Positions 46,500 to 57,958 of a DNA stretch of 64,000 nucleotides are shown piece by piece. Source of the DNA: Isoetes taiwanensis (Eukaryota > Streptophyta > Lycopodiopsida > Isoetales > Isoetaceae). The DNA lies in assembly GCA_021234155.1 (NCBI GenBank), contig JAJEKV010000586.1, forward strand, positions 1 through 64,000, written 5' to 3'. The notes beneath the pieces are model-generated. The model saw only the letters and a program-made list of their open reading frames with translations, did no database searches and was not told the DNA's origin. The number at the start of each line of letters is the position of its first letter. The first letter of the stretch is position 1. The position numbers and the translations under genes were made by a program.

Positions 46500-46735
46500 A
46501 ATGAACACACAACTCACAAGAACTAGAGATATGGTCAGTAGGAGCAAGAAAAAGGCTTACACCAAAAGAACCTTGTGGAAATAGTCTTGTTAAACATAAG
46601 AAAAAAAAAAGAAAATACAGACTCACAAGAATTGTTAAACATAAGAAAAAGTATGAAAACACCACTCACAAGAACTTGATATAGGCTGGGAGCAAGAAGA
46701 AAGCCTTGCTCCAAAAAGAACCCGCTGGAAATGGT
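46500..46735. repeat. Direct repeat of about 80 bp, two copies
   Basis: ACTCACAAGAACT begins both copies (about 46510 and 46665), followed by GGAGCAAGAA and AAAAGAACC blocks in the same order. A third partial ACTCACAAGAA start lies near 46621. Confidence 0.6.
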
Positions 46736-47689
46736 TTTTCTTTGCTTGAGGACTAGCCTAGATCGTTGTGGCCGAGTTGTAGACTCGGGTGACTTAATTA
46801 AAAAACACGGAATCAAGAAGGAGATTTCTCCCGCATGAGAAATAGCTTGTTATTGAGCTTGATTGTCCATAGTAGCAGGGCAATAATTAATTGGGCTCGG
46901 GCTTAAATGAACACAGCGTTGAAATCATATTATCATAGAATGTATTACTTATATGTTGTATCGTGTCGGATGGTCTCGGATCTGAAGCGGATGCCGATTG
47001 AGCGGATCTTTGAAATCAAAATTTTGGAACAAGATCCATTCAGAACCGGGTCTGGCCGGAAATAGTCTACAAAATGCAAGTTAAAAATGGCTGTATCCAA
47101 AAAAGAAACTCGATATAGCGCAAATGCAAAAGCAAAATAAATTACACCGCTACCACAAATGGTTCGTTGTGTAGAATAAACCAAAAGCCGGATCCGAGGG
47201 TGTTCAACCGCAAGAATCATCTTTGGAGCCATGGGGCGGAAGTCGGATCCCCAGTGGCTGGGAAATGCTTATTTGAGTCGACGTATGCAAATGAGAGTAT
47301 TAGGTTAGGGTAGAGAATACGTTAGGTTAGATGGACAATAAATTCAATATCCCGCCCTTTTAAAACCATTTGAAATTTGAATCAGCCATCGTTTCCTTTA
47401 TTGTTCAATTACACATTGTTTATTTTGGACCTTTGGATTATAGGAGATTCTCTGAGAATCTTTAGATCAAAAGGTCCCCCTTAATCGATGCACAAGTCAA
47501 TGGTCTTGGCGAGATTATAAGCCAGACACTCTCACGGAGAACAACGGGGCTCGAATTTAGTGGCCCAATCGCTGGGAAAAATGCCCGCATTTTATATTAC
47601 CGGATTTCAAGCCTAATTTCCAGTTTCTTTGGATTTTTTAGCAAAAATGACCGAAAAATTGCCGAATTTTTTTTTTATCTAATCTGAAA

Positions 47690-47745
47690 ATTTTAAGGAT
47701 GGCCAGATTTTTCGGGGTTAAACCCCCCTATTTTCGAAACATGGA
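47690..47745 (-). repeat. Dispersed repeat, copy 2 (inverted)
   Basis: Reverse complement matches the block at 23165-23235 (shared GAAAAATCTGGCCAT and GGGGGGTT). Flanking sequence on the low-coordinate side also has the GGCAATTTTTC-like words seen near the first copy. Confidence 0.6.
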
Positions 47746-48082
47746 GCAAGTAAATTGCCATGACCATGGTTCTTTCACATGGTCGGTATCAGACCTACCC
47801 GGCTTCTAGGCCCTAGACTTGCAACCACTCAAGAAGTGCAAATTATTTGAATTATAATACATTAATAAATTTGAATCATATGTCATTAGACTCATGTTGA
47901 TTAGAAACACAATTATCTCATTTTATACACTATGCAACATTTACATATTCTTAGGCGGGCATATTCTTAGGGGGAAAATTGTACATTGCAACGAACAACG
48001 GAAATTGAAGAGGATGTGATGACTAAGCATGATATAGAGGAAACTACGAAGAGGAAAAGCGCATGATATAGGCGATGAGGAT

Positions 48083-49165
48083 ATGATGACTAGGCATTTT
48101 TACAAGAAAAATAACAACTTTTAACGTTTCACAAAGGAATTGGCAAAGGGAATCTAGGGGCACTAAAAAAAGCCTATTTATCTCCTCAAAAAACCCTTTT
48201 CAAAAAATTTGCCTAGCCATTTCTATTTAAAGTGCATAAAATGTTTAATCATCATGTGACATGCCACATCATCTAAAGAAATGCCATGCCACCATGGAGA
48301 AACATGTTTTTTAAGAACTTGCCAAATTGTCCATGTACATTCTTTTCTTCCACCCTTCATTTGCCACCTCACCATACATGCCATGTTCTCTCCCGTAATA
48401 TTGAATATAGTTACTTTCTCAGGGAAAAAAAAAAGGAAGTTTTTGCTGGTTTGATGCCACCTCATCATTATAGTGCTATATCATTGCCATGTCACCTTGT
48501 GTGTCACTATTCCTCTGTATTGCCACTGCACGACCGATTTTCGACCGTCATCGCGTGCGGGGGGGCGTGTTATGCCAAGTAAGCAAAGGCCAACCAAGTT
48601 TGAAGTACAACCTTGGTCTTTTATGGGGGTGGCGTGGCAATGTTTGGGCAGTGGCAAAATATAGATTATGTAGACATGATGACTAAGCATTTTTAAGAAA
48701 TAGGACAATGTTTAACATTTTATAAAAGGAAGTTCTGCGGGGGAATTTAGGGGCACTAAGAAAAACCTACTTATCTCACACTAAAAAATCGTTTTCAAAA
48801 TTAGCCTAGTTATTTTTTCTATTTAAAGTGCATAAAATGCTTGGTAATCATGTGATATGCCACACCATCCAAAGAAACGCCATGTCACCATGGAGAAATA
48901 TGTTTTTTATTAAGATGCCAAATTGTCTATGCACATTTTTCATTTTCCCACCCCTTTACATTTTGCCACCTCACCACTCATTTTTGCCACCTCATCATAA
49001 TTGCCATGTCATCTCCCATAATTTTTGCGTATAGTCAGTTTCTCAAACAAGAAAAAAAAGTTTGTTTGGTCTTCTTTTATGCCAAATCATCATTTTTAGT
49101 GTCGTATCATTGCCATATCACCTTGTGTGCCACATTTCCATCCTGCATTGCGACTCTGCCCCAAC
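48083..49165. repeat. Tandem duplication, unit about 595 bp
   Basis: Copy A (48083-48675) and copy B (from 48676) both start ATGATGACTA and share TTTAAAGTGCATAAAATG (offset about 596), CACCATGGAGAAA and TTGCCACCTCACCA. The offset grows to about 626 near CACCTTGTGTG through small insertions. The copies diverge at their 3' ends. No coding capacity; both hold T-rich runs and repeated TGCCAC words. Confidence 0.8.
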
Positions 49166-50182
49166 AAAGCATGGTTTGATCACAATCTGCGAAAACCTAA
49201 GGCAGCGCAAATTTGACCAGGATTTGGCATCATGTCATCACGTGGGGCCCAGGGTGGAGGAGGCATTAGCATATGACCTTGTGCGTAGCCGGGAAAGGCT
49301 GCCTTGAGAACTTCTTTGTGGTCCGTCTTCAGTATAACCTCTCCTTTCTTGTGAGTCTATTGCAGCGCAAAGTCCTAATCTTGTTCGCCATAGAGAACAT
49401 TGCCAACTCACCTATGTAATCATTTATCTTCATTCTAGAAGTCCTAATGCTTCTATTCTCAATTCAATCTAAGTCCAAAGTCTAATGTCTAGTCAAGATC
49501 AACTCTAAGTAGAATGATCCCAAACAATATCTTGCTACTGCAAAAGTTTTACAGAACATTTTTGGATGATTTTTGATATTACTATCAGAGAAAAGTCGTA
49601 GGAACATGTGGGAAAACATTATTGTTTGGGATTATTCTGAATGGCCGATAGATTCGAACTCCATTTTTTCAGTTGCCATGGCTCGGCATGTTTAGAGTCG
49701 GTGCTCAAAGCAACTATTTATTTGAAACATCTTTATTTCATGTTAAAATTGCACAAGCTTCTCTTGCATATATCCGACATAAAATGGTGGTTTGTGCATT
49801 TAGCTTATGATCCTTCAATTTATTTCTAACCTATTATGGCTGGTGAAAAAACTTGTTGTCATGTAGGCATTCGAGTGATGGGACCTATTTTGCCCTCAAA
49901 TATATTTGTTTTATATATAGACCAGTTCTTCATCTACAGAAGCACCAATGGATGTAGAACCGGTGCCGATTATGGTCATCAACCTATCCACCTCCTTTAT
50001 CTGATCAAACATAAGCCTATTGCACTTGTGCCAAGATTGCTAAAGTGCACATATAAAGATTACAATAGTATGGCGTAATAAGTCTAGACCATAGAGGTGA
50101 AACAAATCCAAAAATATGCTGAGTACATTGGACACTTGCATCTCGTGCAACATTAGGCACCCCATCATGTAATTGTTGAATC
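49166..50182. other. Intergenic, no gene recognised
   Basis: Short frames only, no repeat of note. Confidence 0.45.
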
Positions 50183-50338
50183 CTTCGATCCAAACTTGCC
50201 CCATTACAGTGGCTCGTAACAAGCTGGACATCGTGCGATCGGGCATGCTAGAAGCCACAGAATGATAATTCGGCTTGCGTGGTTTTGCATCCAAATCGCC
50301 AAGGCTATTCTATAACACATGTTTGAAAAGTAGAGGAT
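50183..50338. repeat. Direct repeat, copy 1 (about 150 bp)
   Basis: Shares with 50843-50986 the blocks GGCTCGTAACAAG, TGGACATCGTG, GATCGGGCATGC and CACATGTTTGA. The copies lie 660 bp apart in the same direction. Confidence 0.8.
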
Positions 50339-50842
50339 TGTTTAACTGGGATTGCCAAGTACATGCTATCTTTACACTATAGTACTAGGCTAGGAACACG
50401 TCGAGCAAAAGGTTGACTAGTTGCCTATAGCAAATCGAGTTTGGCTCTGTTGATAGGCTGGTTCCCAGTGTAAATTGAATGTTTGAACTCACGCCGAAAT
50501 TAAAACCCCATTTTGAGCTCGATTGAAGTGGTTGAATTAGAATATGCCATCTTCTGCGGCGTAATGAAAAGGGGAAAATTTGAAGCGTTGGCACATCCGT
50601 GTGGTGGATGCCCATTTTTTCTTTTTTGGGGCGTTTCATGGAACATGAACTACCATTTCAATGGTAGCATAATGAGGATGGATCTGTTTTAATGCCTCGA
50701 TACTTAAATCCTACTAAGTCTGTATGGTTTAGGTTTTGGTAGCCTTCCCTACATCTGAAGTGGTCGAGAGCTTATGTGCAGGTTCCCTCGCGGGTTTGAA
50801 GAGACTTGAAGAGGAGAACAAAAACCCTTCTAGACACAGGCT

Positions 50843-50986
50843 CCAAACTTGCCTCGTTCGCGATGGCTCGTAACAAGTTGGACATCGTGTGATCGGGCAT
50901 GCGGATGGCGAGAAAATGATTTTTTCGCAAAGCGCATCCAAAATTCCAAAGTTATCCTAGACCACATGTTTGAGAAGTAGACGCAT
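50843..50986. repeat. Direct repeat, copy 2 (about 150 bp)
   Basis: Second copy of the block at 50183, joined directly to the 215-bp tandem array that follows. Confidence 0.8.
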
Positions 50987-51630
50987 AAAACACATTTTCT
51001 AAACTATTGATGAATTAAAAACATTATACGATTGTAGAATTCATGTAATTAAACATGATATAAATGAGCAATAATTTTGCTAAATCAATGTACACTTAAA
51101 AACAATCTTACAAGCTAATGATGATATCTAAAAACTGGTGTGAAATTTTGAATTAGTACAAAAAACATGATATGAGCCACTACTGGTTTTGCAAAATTAT
51201 TATATGCACAAAACACATATTCGAAACTATTGTATGGTTGTAGAATTTATGTAATTGAACATAACATGAACTAGCAATGATCTTGTTAAATCAATATACA
51301 CTTTAAAACAGTCTTACAAACTAATGATGATTTCGAGAAACTAGTGTGAAATTTCGAATTAGTACAAAAAATATGATATGAACCACTATTGGATTTGTAA
51401 AATCAATATATGCATAAAATACATCTTTTAAACTATTGATGATTCTAAAAAACTATTGTATGATCAAAGAATTCATGTAATTAAACATGATATGAACTAG
51501 CAATGATTTTGCTAAATCAATGTACACTTAAAAACCACCTTACAAACTAATGATGATTTTCAAAAACTAGTGCAAAATTTTAAATTAGTACACAAAACAT
51601 TATATGAACTATTATTGATTTTGCATAACC
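50987..51630. repeat. Three-copy tandem repeat, unit about 215 bp
   Basis: Units begin at 50987, 51210 and 51416, each with AAAACACAT or AAAATACAT. Shared landmarks in each are GAATTCATGTAATT (or a variant), GCTAAATCAATGTACACTT, CTAATGATGAT and ATTAGTACA. Unit lengths are about 223, 206 and 214 bp. AT-rich and non-coding, like a young satellite. Confidence 0.9.
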
Positions 51631-52716
51631 AGGAAGGGCACATGGTTTTTTTTTACATTATAAATTGTTGTATATAAAAACCACATATATACTGGTTTTC
51701 ATGCTAATTTTTTATACAAGTTCATTTTTGGGGGCCTTGTGTCCTGAGATTGACTCTAACTAAAGAACCTAACTCTATGAATTAGATTAGTTCTTATTAC
51801 TTATGTTGATATGATGGATGGATGTATTAACGTAGACTCATTGTATTGGGAAGGGGGTAGAGACTTAAAAGCTTAGTAGATGATGCTCTAGCTAGTCCCT
51901 CTTAGTGCATTATTAGAATTGGCACATTAATGCGAGGAGCCCACGGTTGTGGGTGAAGGGGCGGGGCCCGGCTTAGAGCGAGGTTAGTGTTGACCCTTGG
52001 CCCGATCCCCTGGTGTATGCGGTCTGGGGGATCCAGTGACTAGGTCTAATGGCTTGCCGAGGTGTGGGTAAGGCATGGGCTCGACACCGTGGGTGGAGTT
52101 CACCTTCCGGTGGGTTCATCGAATAAAGGGCGTGGCCCTCTAGTCTGCAACAGGTCAGCATGTAGATCTCACGGGGAGTGATCCCTACACCCCCATCGGG
52201 ATTGAGGAGATGTAGCTTGAGGAATAGCCCCTTTGGCTATGCACGTGAACTCTGATCGAGTCCCAACACTTTTCAACCTATACACGCAAAGTGTATTGCC
52301 TGGGAGAGGCCCGGGATGGAGTGGACAACCCTAAGCCATGTTCTTATACGGCCCAATCCATTGTCATGATTACGTACACCAATGAACTCTGGAGACCCAA
52401 GCTTGTCGGTCATCCACAGGTACGAGCCTTGGGTAGGAACTTCCTTTGTATTGTCTTTGATCTTTGTCTATGTAGATGTTGATGTGCCATCCCGAGGTGG
52501 ATATATGATGTTATATTACTGATGTGTATGTTTGCGCTTACATGACTAGGTAGGCCGAGGGAGCGGGGTAAAATGACCCCTTCACTCTTCCCTTTGGACT
52601 CGGGCGGTCCGCATGATGATATGTGGAGGGCCCAGCATCGATATGGGCAAGTGCAGGGATGACTCCCCTATTTGTATCACGGTCTGCGGGCGCCGTATAT
52701 GAGTAGGGGCGTCACA
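51631..52716 (+). mobile_element. LTR-like sequence ending at a primer-binding site
   Basis: The stretch ends GGGGCGTCACA, a common 3' end of plant Ty3 LTRs, directly before a primer-binding site. The matching 5' start (TGTGACGCC-like) was not found, so the LTR start is unknown; a TGTCCTGAG at about 51739 is one weak candidate. No second LTR was recognised downstream. Confidence 0.42.
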
Positions 52717-52717
52717 A

Positions 52718-52729
52718 TGGTATCGAGCA
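52718..52729 (+). other. Primer-binding site, initiator tRNA-Met type
   Basis: TGGTATCGAGC follows the LTR-like end after one base. It equals the plant initiator-tRNA-Met site TGGTATCAGAGC with one A missing. It would prime minus-strand DNA synthesis. No gag follows, so the element is a relic. Confidence 0.55.
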
Positions 52730-52922
52730 ATGTTCTTGGGGACCAAGAGCAAAAGCAGCAGCCATGCTCCCGATAGTACTAACTTGATAGGATCCTCAAA
52801 CCTCGAAAAAGTGGGGAAATTTTTTCTCATTTTTTTTTTAGTATGTGCTAAGCTAGTAGCGATTAAGTGGCTGGAATATAATAAGACTAAAATAGTGAGC
52901 CAAAACCTCCTCGGGCAAGGTG

Positions 52923-52988
52923 GTCTCACCGTCACGCTGGTCAAGCCGAACTTTAGTTTTTTGAAGCTACACAATGAACATTGAGCCA
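52923..52988. repeat. Hairpin repeat copy 0, degenerate
   Basis: Starts GGTCTCACCGTCACGCTGG and shares the TTTAGTTTTTTGAA centre and AAAACACCTTAAAA flank with the better copies, but the right stem arm is eroded. Confidence 0.6.
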
Positions 52989-53105
52989 AAAACACCTTAA
53001 AACTTAATGAATTTCACAAAAGTAATATGATAAGGCGAGTTCTAAGGTAAGAATTAGTTAGAATAGTATGTTTAAATCACTTAAATTAGAAGCAAAATGT
53101 ACAAT

Positions 53106-53172
53106 GTCTCACACGTCGCGCCTGGTTAAACAACTGAACTTCAATTTTTGAGCAGGGCGCTACCTGTGAGAC
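53106..53172. repeat. 67-bp hairpin repeat copy 1
   Basis: GTCTCACACGTCGCGCC pairs with GGCGCTACCTGTGAGAC (two mismatches). The stem can extend outward by AAT/ATT at 53103 and 53175. The same 67-bp layout occurs at 54276 and 54490. Confidence 0.9.
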
Positions 53173-53309
53173 ATTGATCCTAAAACATCTTCAAAAGTGA
53201 TAACTTTCAAAAAAGTAATGAAATATGGTAACTCGAATTTTAAGCTAGGAATTAGCTAGATTAGTCTAGCTTTTCAATCTATTTGAACCTCATCTTAAAA
53301 GGATTCCTA

Positions 53310-53392
53310 CAGTAGCAGGAATTGAACCTCCCACCCACAGGGTTAAACCCCCCCAAACTCCCCCGTGCCAACCACTAAGGGCGGGCATCGTT
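53310..53392 (-). repeat. tRNA-like segment with pol III A and B boxes (SINE-like)
   Basis: On the minus strand TTAGTGGTTGGCAC (53378-53365) resembles the tRNA A box, and GGTTCAATTCC (53328-53318) fits the B box, about 37 bp after it. A G-rich, C-poor middle replaces a normal anticodon arm and no proper cloverleaf can be drawn, so this is more likely a tRNA-derived SINE head or tRNA relic than a working tRNA. Confidence 0.5.
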
Positions 53393-54275
53393 TATGTTTA
53401 AAATATGATTCTTAATTAGATTTAAGCTTTAATAATGTTAGATAATATTAATGGCCAAGCCTTAGACTTAGAACCATGAGGTTAGAAAGGTCTACATTAA
53501 GCCATGTAATAGGATAATAAGTGTTTTAGCCCATCCAAAAGGGTAGCTTGTAATTTGACCCGAGAATTGGCCATCTATAAATAGACCTAGGACCCCCCAA
53601 TTTATAGATTCCACTGCTTAGAAATTTGCTCCGCATTTCAAGCGATTTTAGGGCCTTGGACCTCCGTCGACATGGCCAAGCGCGCAAACAGCCGCTCGAC
53701 TTCCTCGACAAGGCGAAACAGCCAGAGGCCAAGGAGGTCGAAGGAAACAAGGAGCGGAAGGGCAAAGGCATGGAGGAGCCCAAGCGAGAGACGAAAAAGA
53801 CCCTGAACATCAAGGTAGTCATTAAAGGAAGCGACCAACCAACCGGTGACCATGAGTAGGAATCCAGGGATCAACGAAAGCACTAGAAGAAGAGGACATT
53901 GGATCTCCGGATTCAAGGGATGAAGAGAGCCAAAAGCATCTGGAGCAGATGGGCGGGAGATACAAGAAGAGGAGAGGGCGAGCAGGCGGGAGGCCAAGGC
54001 TCAAGCGGCGAGAAGCGAAAGTGGTCCAACATTTTGAAGACTCAGCGGCCGCGGTTCATGCGAAGAGGGTGACACTAATGAAGAAGGACATAAACTTACC
54101 CGGTTTGCATCAAGGGAAGATCCACCGGTAAAATTTTGTAAATGATGGAAAAATTTTGTTAGTATAAAGAGTTTTGGACTAAGTAACGGGTGTAATCTTA
54201 CTTAATTAGGGTGAGTTAGCAAGTAATAGCTTTTGTTTTAGTAAAATAGGACATCTCTAGAGCAACTAGTGAGAT
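53393..54275. other. Unrecognised stretch between hairpin copies
   Basis: Frames at 53626-53859 and 53949-54131 (plus) are Lys/Glu/Arg-rich, as gag-like tails can be, but carry no motif. A GCGGCCGC site lies near 54047. No gene can be supported. Confidence 0.35.
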
Positions 54276-54342
54276 GTCTCACACGTCGCGCCTGGTCTAA
54301 AAACAAAACTCCAGTTTTTGAACGAGGCGCAACGTGTGAGAC
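54276..54342. repeat. 67-bp hairpin repeat copy 2
   Basis: GTCTCACACGTCGCGCC pairs with GGCGCAACGTGTGAGAC, 16 of 17 positions. The centre has AAAAC...GTTTTT that can pair too. Confidence 0.92.
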
Positions 54343-54489
54343 CTTCATACCTAGACCATGTCCAAACTAGACCAAAACATCTCCAAATTGACCACGTAAG
54401 GGGTCCATTCTGCCTAACTCGATGAGCCTAGCATGATTAGATCCTTAGATCACCCAAATTGGACAAGTTTTGACCAAAATGGGGCCAAT

Positions 54490-54556
54490 GTCTCACACAT
54501 CGCGCCATGAGCAAAAACAAAACTTCAGTTTTTGATCTGGACGCAATGTGTGAGAC
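54490..54556. repeat. 67-bp hairpin repeat copy 3, with compensatory change
   Basis: GTCTCACACATCGCGCC faces GACGCAATGTGTGAGAC. Relative to copy 2 the left arm has G to A and the right arm C to T at the paired site, so the pair stays intact. The centre forms CAAAAAC / GTTTTTG. Copies 2 and 3 start 214 bp apart and share flanking words (CATCTCCAAATTGACC-like). Confidence 0.92.
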
Positions 54557-57500
54557 CTCCAAACTTTGAACCTCCATAACTTGAGCTACAGAGCTCCAAA
54601 TCACCTGAAATTTGTTGTAATAGGACCGTTAGACACCCTAGAATCCATTTATGACCTCAAATTAGGCTAGAGATGTCAAAACCTAGCTCAAAATGACCAA
54701 AATTGCTCAAACCCTTGAATTGTTTTTCCAAACTGTGGTTTGTTTGTAAATAGAAGCATACCCCATTAGTAGCTCGCAAGTATTGATCTCGGCTCGAAGC
54801 TGATGCTTTACTCCTAGATAGAAGTGCCCAAGAACACCCCTTTGTTATAGTCATCTAGACCTCAAGATAGCAACCCAAGTCCAAGCTGGCCGGGTACATC
54901 ACATCAACAGCCATGCCAAAGGCATAAACCTTGACCCTAACTCTGTGTCCTTCTAATAGAGTTTGACTTATATAACCCGCCACCTTGACACTCCATATTG
55001 CGTGGTACCTAGAAAAGGAGCTAGAGTCTAGAGCTGCCAAGTCACTCCCATGTGTAGAGATGGACTCCCCAAACCAACTTTGCTAGGACCTTAGAGTATG
55101 CCTCAAACATCATGGAGGTCTTGCAAAACAACCCTCATGTCATGCTATACCACACGTCCTAATGTCCATAGACTTGGAGATTATAGATATGTCTCGATGA
55201 ATCTTCGCCGAGCCATCTTGCTTGCTTATAGAGCCCAAAATGTTGTAGGAGAGCCCTTCAAGTAGACCCTTAGACTCTAGAAATATGAGCGTTACTTTCG
55301 AAGGGCGGGGGGAGCCACCTGAGAAAAGAGCTAGAAACAACTCCTGAAGACATCAAGGTCACCGATGTACGCACGGATAAGGAGAGGAGACCGAAAAGGG
55401 GGACCCAAGAGAGGAAAGATCACCACGACCTTGCGTACCCCAACAAACCAAGCTTAATGTCATGAAACGTCACCAAGGAGTGAGAGACCCGAATGGATGG
55501 GACCCAAGGGATCTGAGGAGACCGCCCAGTACAAATCACGAAAGGCTACTGTAATGAGCTACCAGAGGGCTTAATGGAGATGACCACACTTCCAAGCACA
55601 GAGAAGCACTCCTCGAATGAAGCAAAGCCTGCTAAATGAGAGTCTATTGGGAATTCAACCCGCTGAGGAAATGATAATGCCCGCCACCACCAAGATCTCG
55701 AGTTTAAGAGACATCCAAGAATGCCCGACTACAACAGCTAGGGTGATCCCCGCTTATCAACAAGATCAAAGACATTCTAAGAACTCGCAACGACACAACG
55801 CATGTAGGGACGCTGAGCCGCCAACGCATTCACACACGGACATACACATTAAGGAGCAGCATCTCAAGGAATCCGGAGTCAAACCGTGACGTGATGGAGA
55901 TGCAAAAAACCGAAGAATCAAATGCGATAGGAGGAGGGGAAACCCTAAAGGAGTAGAAACATTTAAGTAGATCTTCGTAGTTGTTTTGGAAAAGTGGATG
56001 AATTAAATCCCAATGTAAATGCGTATATGTCTATTGTATATCTCGGGTGTTTACATATATAGTGGAGAAATATGAGTTTAGAGTCATGTTTTACGGATTT
56101 AGCGCTTAGATCAGGAAGCTCCTTCACTTCGACTACCAAATGAGGAAGCAAGGAAGCACAACCATAGCCCAAGGTCAAAATGGAAGAGCAAGTACGAGGG
56201 AGAAACGACCAGAGGCCAAGCAACCTTCGACTCCAAACACTTCCGGAAGTGCCCTCAAGTAGAAGACCGCTCGTCCATCCAATGTCAGAATAAGAGACAA
56301 CACCGGTCATGTCAAGATCATCAGCGCTGCACCAGGACATCGTCAGGGTGCAACACTACCTCTTGTGGCAGCGGCAACACTTGATGAACTTATGACACGA
56401 GTGGCCTCAACAATAGAAGGAGGAACGACCCGACATCAACGAGCCAACTAAGAAGGCAATATCTCGACGACCATAATTCCACCTTGTGGTAATAAAAGGT
56501 GATGCGCTATGACACATGTATTAGATGGAGAGGCACTTACGAAAGGCACTGCGACGAGGAGATATGCCTTCAACAACTAGGTGATGGCTTCGTCAGATAC
56601 TCCTACCAGTAATTAGAAGAAAAGAAGCCGATCGTATCTCCGACATGTGGGACATCAAACGCTCAAGGTAGAAGCATTCGACACCTTAACAACAAGGATA
56701 GCAACTGAAGCACCTTCGGCAAAAAGAGAGTTCAAGATAATAGCCAGACTATTCAACGACAAGAGTATATCTAAGGCAGGTACTTTTTCAACTCAAGGGT
56801 CAAGCTGCGCAGATATAAGGATCCATCATCTCGACAATATAGCCAGTAGGGAGGAGAGCTATGATGCCTTACTTACCAGAGAGACCGATGCATGCATAGA
56901 GGGACAAAGGTCGAAGGCGAAAATTTTGGAAAAGTGCTAGCAACCGACTTCTTCCCACGAAGCTCCCTAGAGGCAACGGGGAGGATCAAAACCGACGAAA
57001 GCACAATCAAAGCCTCGGGGAAGGTACCCAAGACAAGAAGACTAAGATAGCACTGTGGAACATGACAACGCCCAAGCCATGTGTGATCGAGGGATCAAAC
57101 AAGGAAGTTTAAGCCTCGATGGAAAAGCAACTAGGGTTTAGGCGCAGCGAGGACTCTGCGAGGACTTGCATGGGGACTTGCATGCAACTTGGTGAATCCA
57201 AGGATGGACGATTCAAAGAACAAGCTCGCTAGAAGAGAACAACTCCCGGAGGAGTATAGCCAAAGGAATCGCAAGACAACCTCAAGAGCGCCTTCAAATA
57301 GCTTCAAGTATCATGAAGGGGGAACAATTGCCACCGAGAACGTAATCGGGAAGCAGACGGAATGTTGAAGCATCAATGACCAGTACACCTTTAGTTAGAA
57401 TGTGATGCAAAGCATGTTTGTGCCATAGCCGACAAACATCGAGGAGGGCCCTGTATATCAACAAATTACCCCGAGTGCGAGCCAACGATACAAATAGGAG

Positions 57501-57596
57501 GATATAGATCGTCAACACCATTGCACCGGGAGGAACACCGATGACATTGCCAAGGAAGGGCGTGCAACTCGAAGGGAGGCACAAGGGGGACCTAAT
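54557..57596. other. No gene recognised; possible retrotransposon interior
   Basis: Short frames on both strands, none with a known domain. The longest are on the minus strand at 56340-55963 and 57644-57294; see the rejected list. The plus strand is purine-rich (many GAAG, CAAG words) from 55.3 to 57.5 kb, as in eroded retrotransposon interiors, and it runs straight into the LTR at 57597. Confidence 0.35.
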
Positions 57597-57940
57597 TGTT
57601 AACCACCTAGTGGTTAACATTGTGCATGCACATGTTAGGTGCATGCATGTTAGGTGTCGATGGTGGCGACACTTGGCATGATTAGGTTAACATAAGTGTA
57701 GGCTTAGATTAGTTAGATGTATCGGCTCAGATTTATGGGTCTACACTATATTAGACCGAGCCTCTTCAGGATGTACTCGGAGGGTTTGATCTCATATTTG
57801 AGAGCCTCATTTGGCCACGTTCCTCTTCATTCTTTGTGCATATTTCCTTGTCTTGTTCTTATTTTGTGATCATGAGCATGGCAGCCTTGTAGCATCCGGC
57901 GGTCATGGGCTGCCGCAGGTGTATGCCAAGAATCCAAACA
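57597..57940 (+). repeat. Left LTR (344 bp)
   Basis: Begins TGTTAACCACCTAGTGGTT, an 8-bp-arm inverted repeat at the very tip, and ends AATCCAAACA. Middle landmarks are GTCTACACTATATT and CTTCATTCTTTGTGCATA, both shared with the right LTR. Confidence 0.82.
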
Positions 57941-57958
57941 TTGGCGCCCGTTATGCGG
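57941..57958 (+). other. Primer-binding site, TGGCGCC type
   Basis: TTGGCGCCCGTTATGCGG begins right after the LTR. TGGCGCC-GTTGCCGGGG-type sites complementary to tRNA-Asp are common in plant Ty3 elements; this one fits over the first seven or so bases and is degenerate beyond. Confidence 0.5.

Noticed and set aside
52582-52995. Minus-strand 137-codon frame
   Set aside because: Runs antisense through the LTR end, the primer-binding site and the first hairpin copy; chance frame.
55963-56340. Minus-strand 125-codon frame with SYSDIGWTSG...TSGSVWS, faintly like a copia RNase H region
   Set aside because: The following residues do not continue the RNase H pattern in any frame, and the opposite strand looks equally random.
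57294-57644. Minus-strand hydrophobic 116-codon frame
   Set aside because: Overlaps the LTR start and has no domain; hydrophobic because it is antisense to purine-rich DNA.
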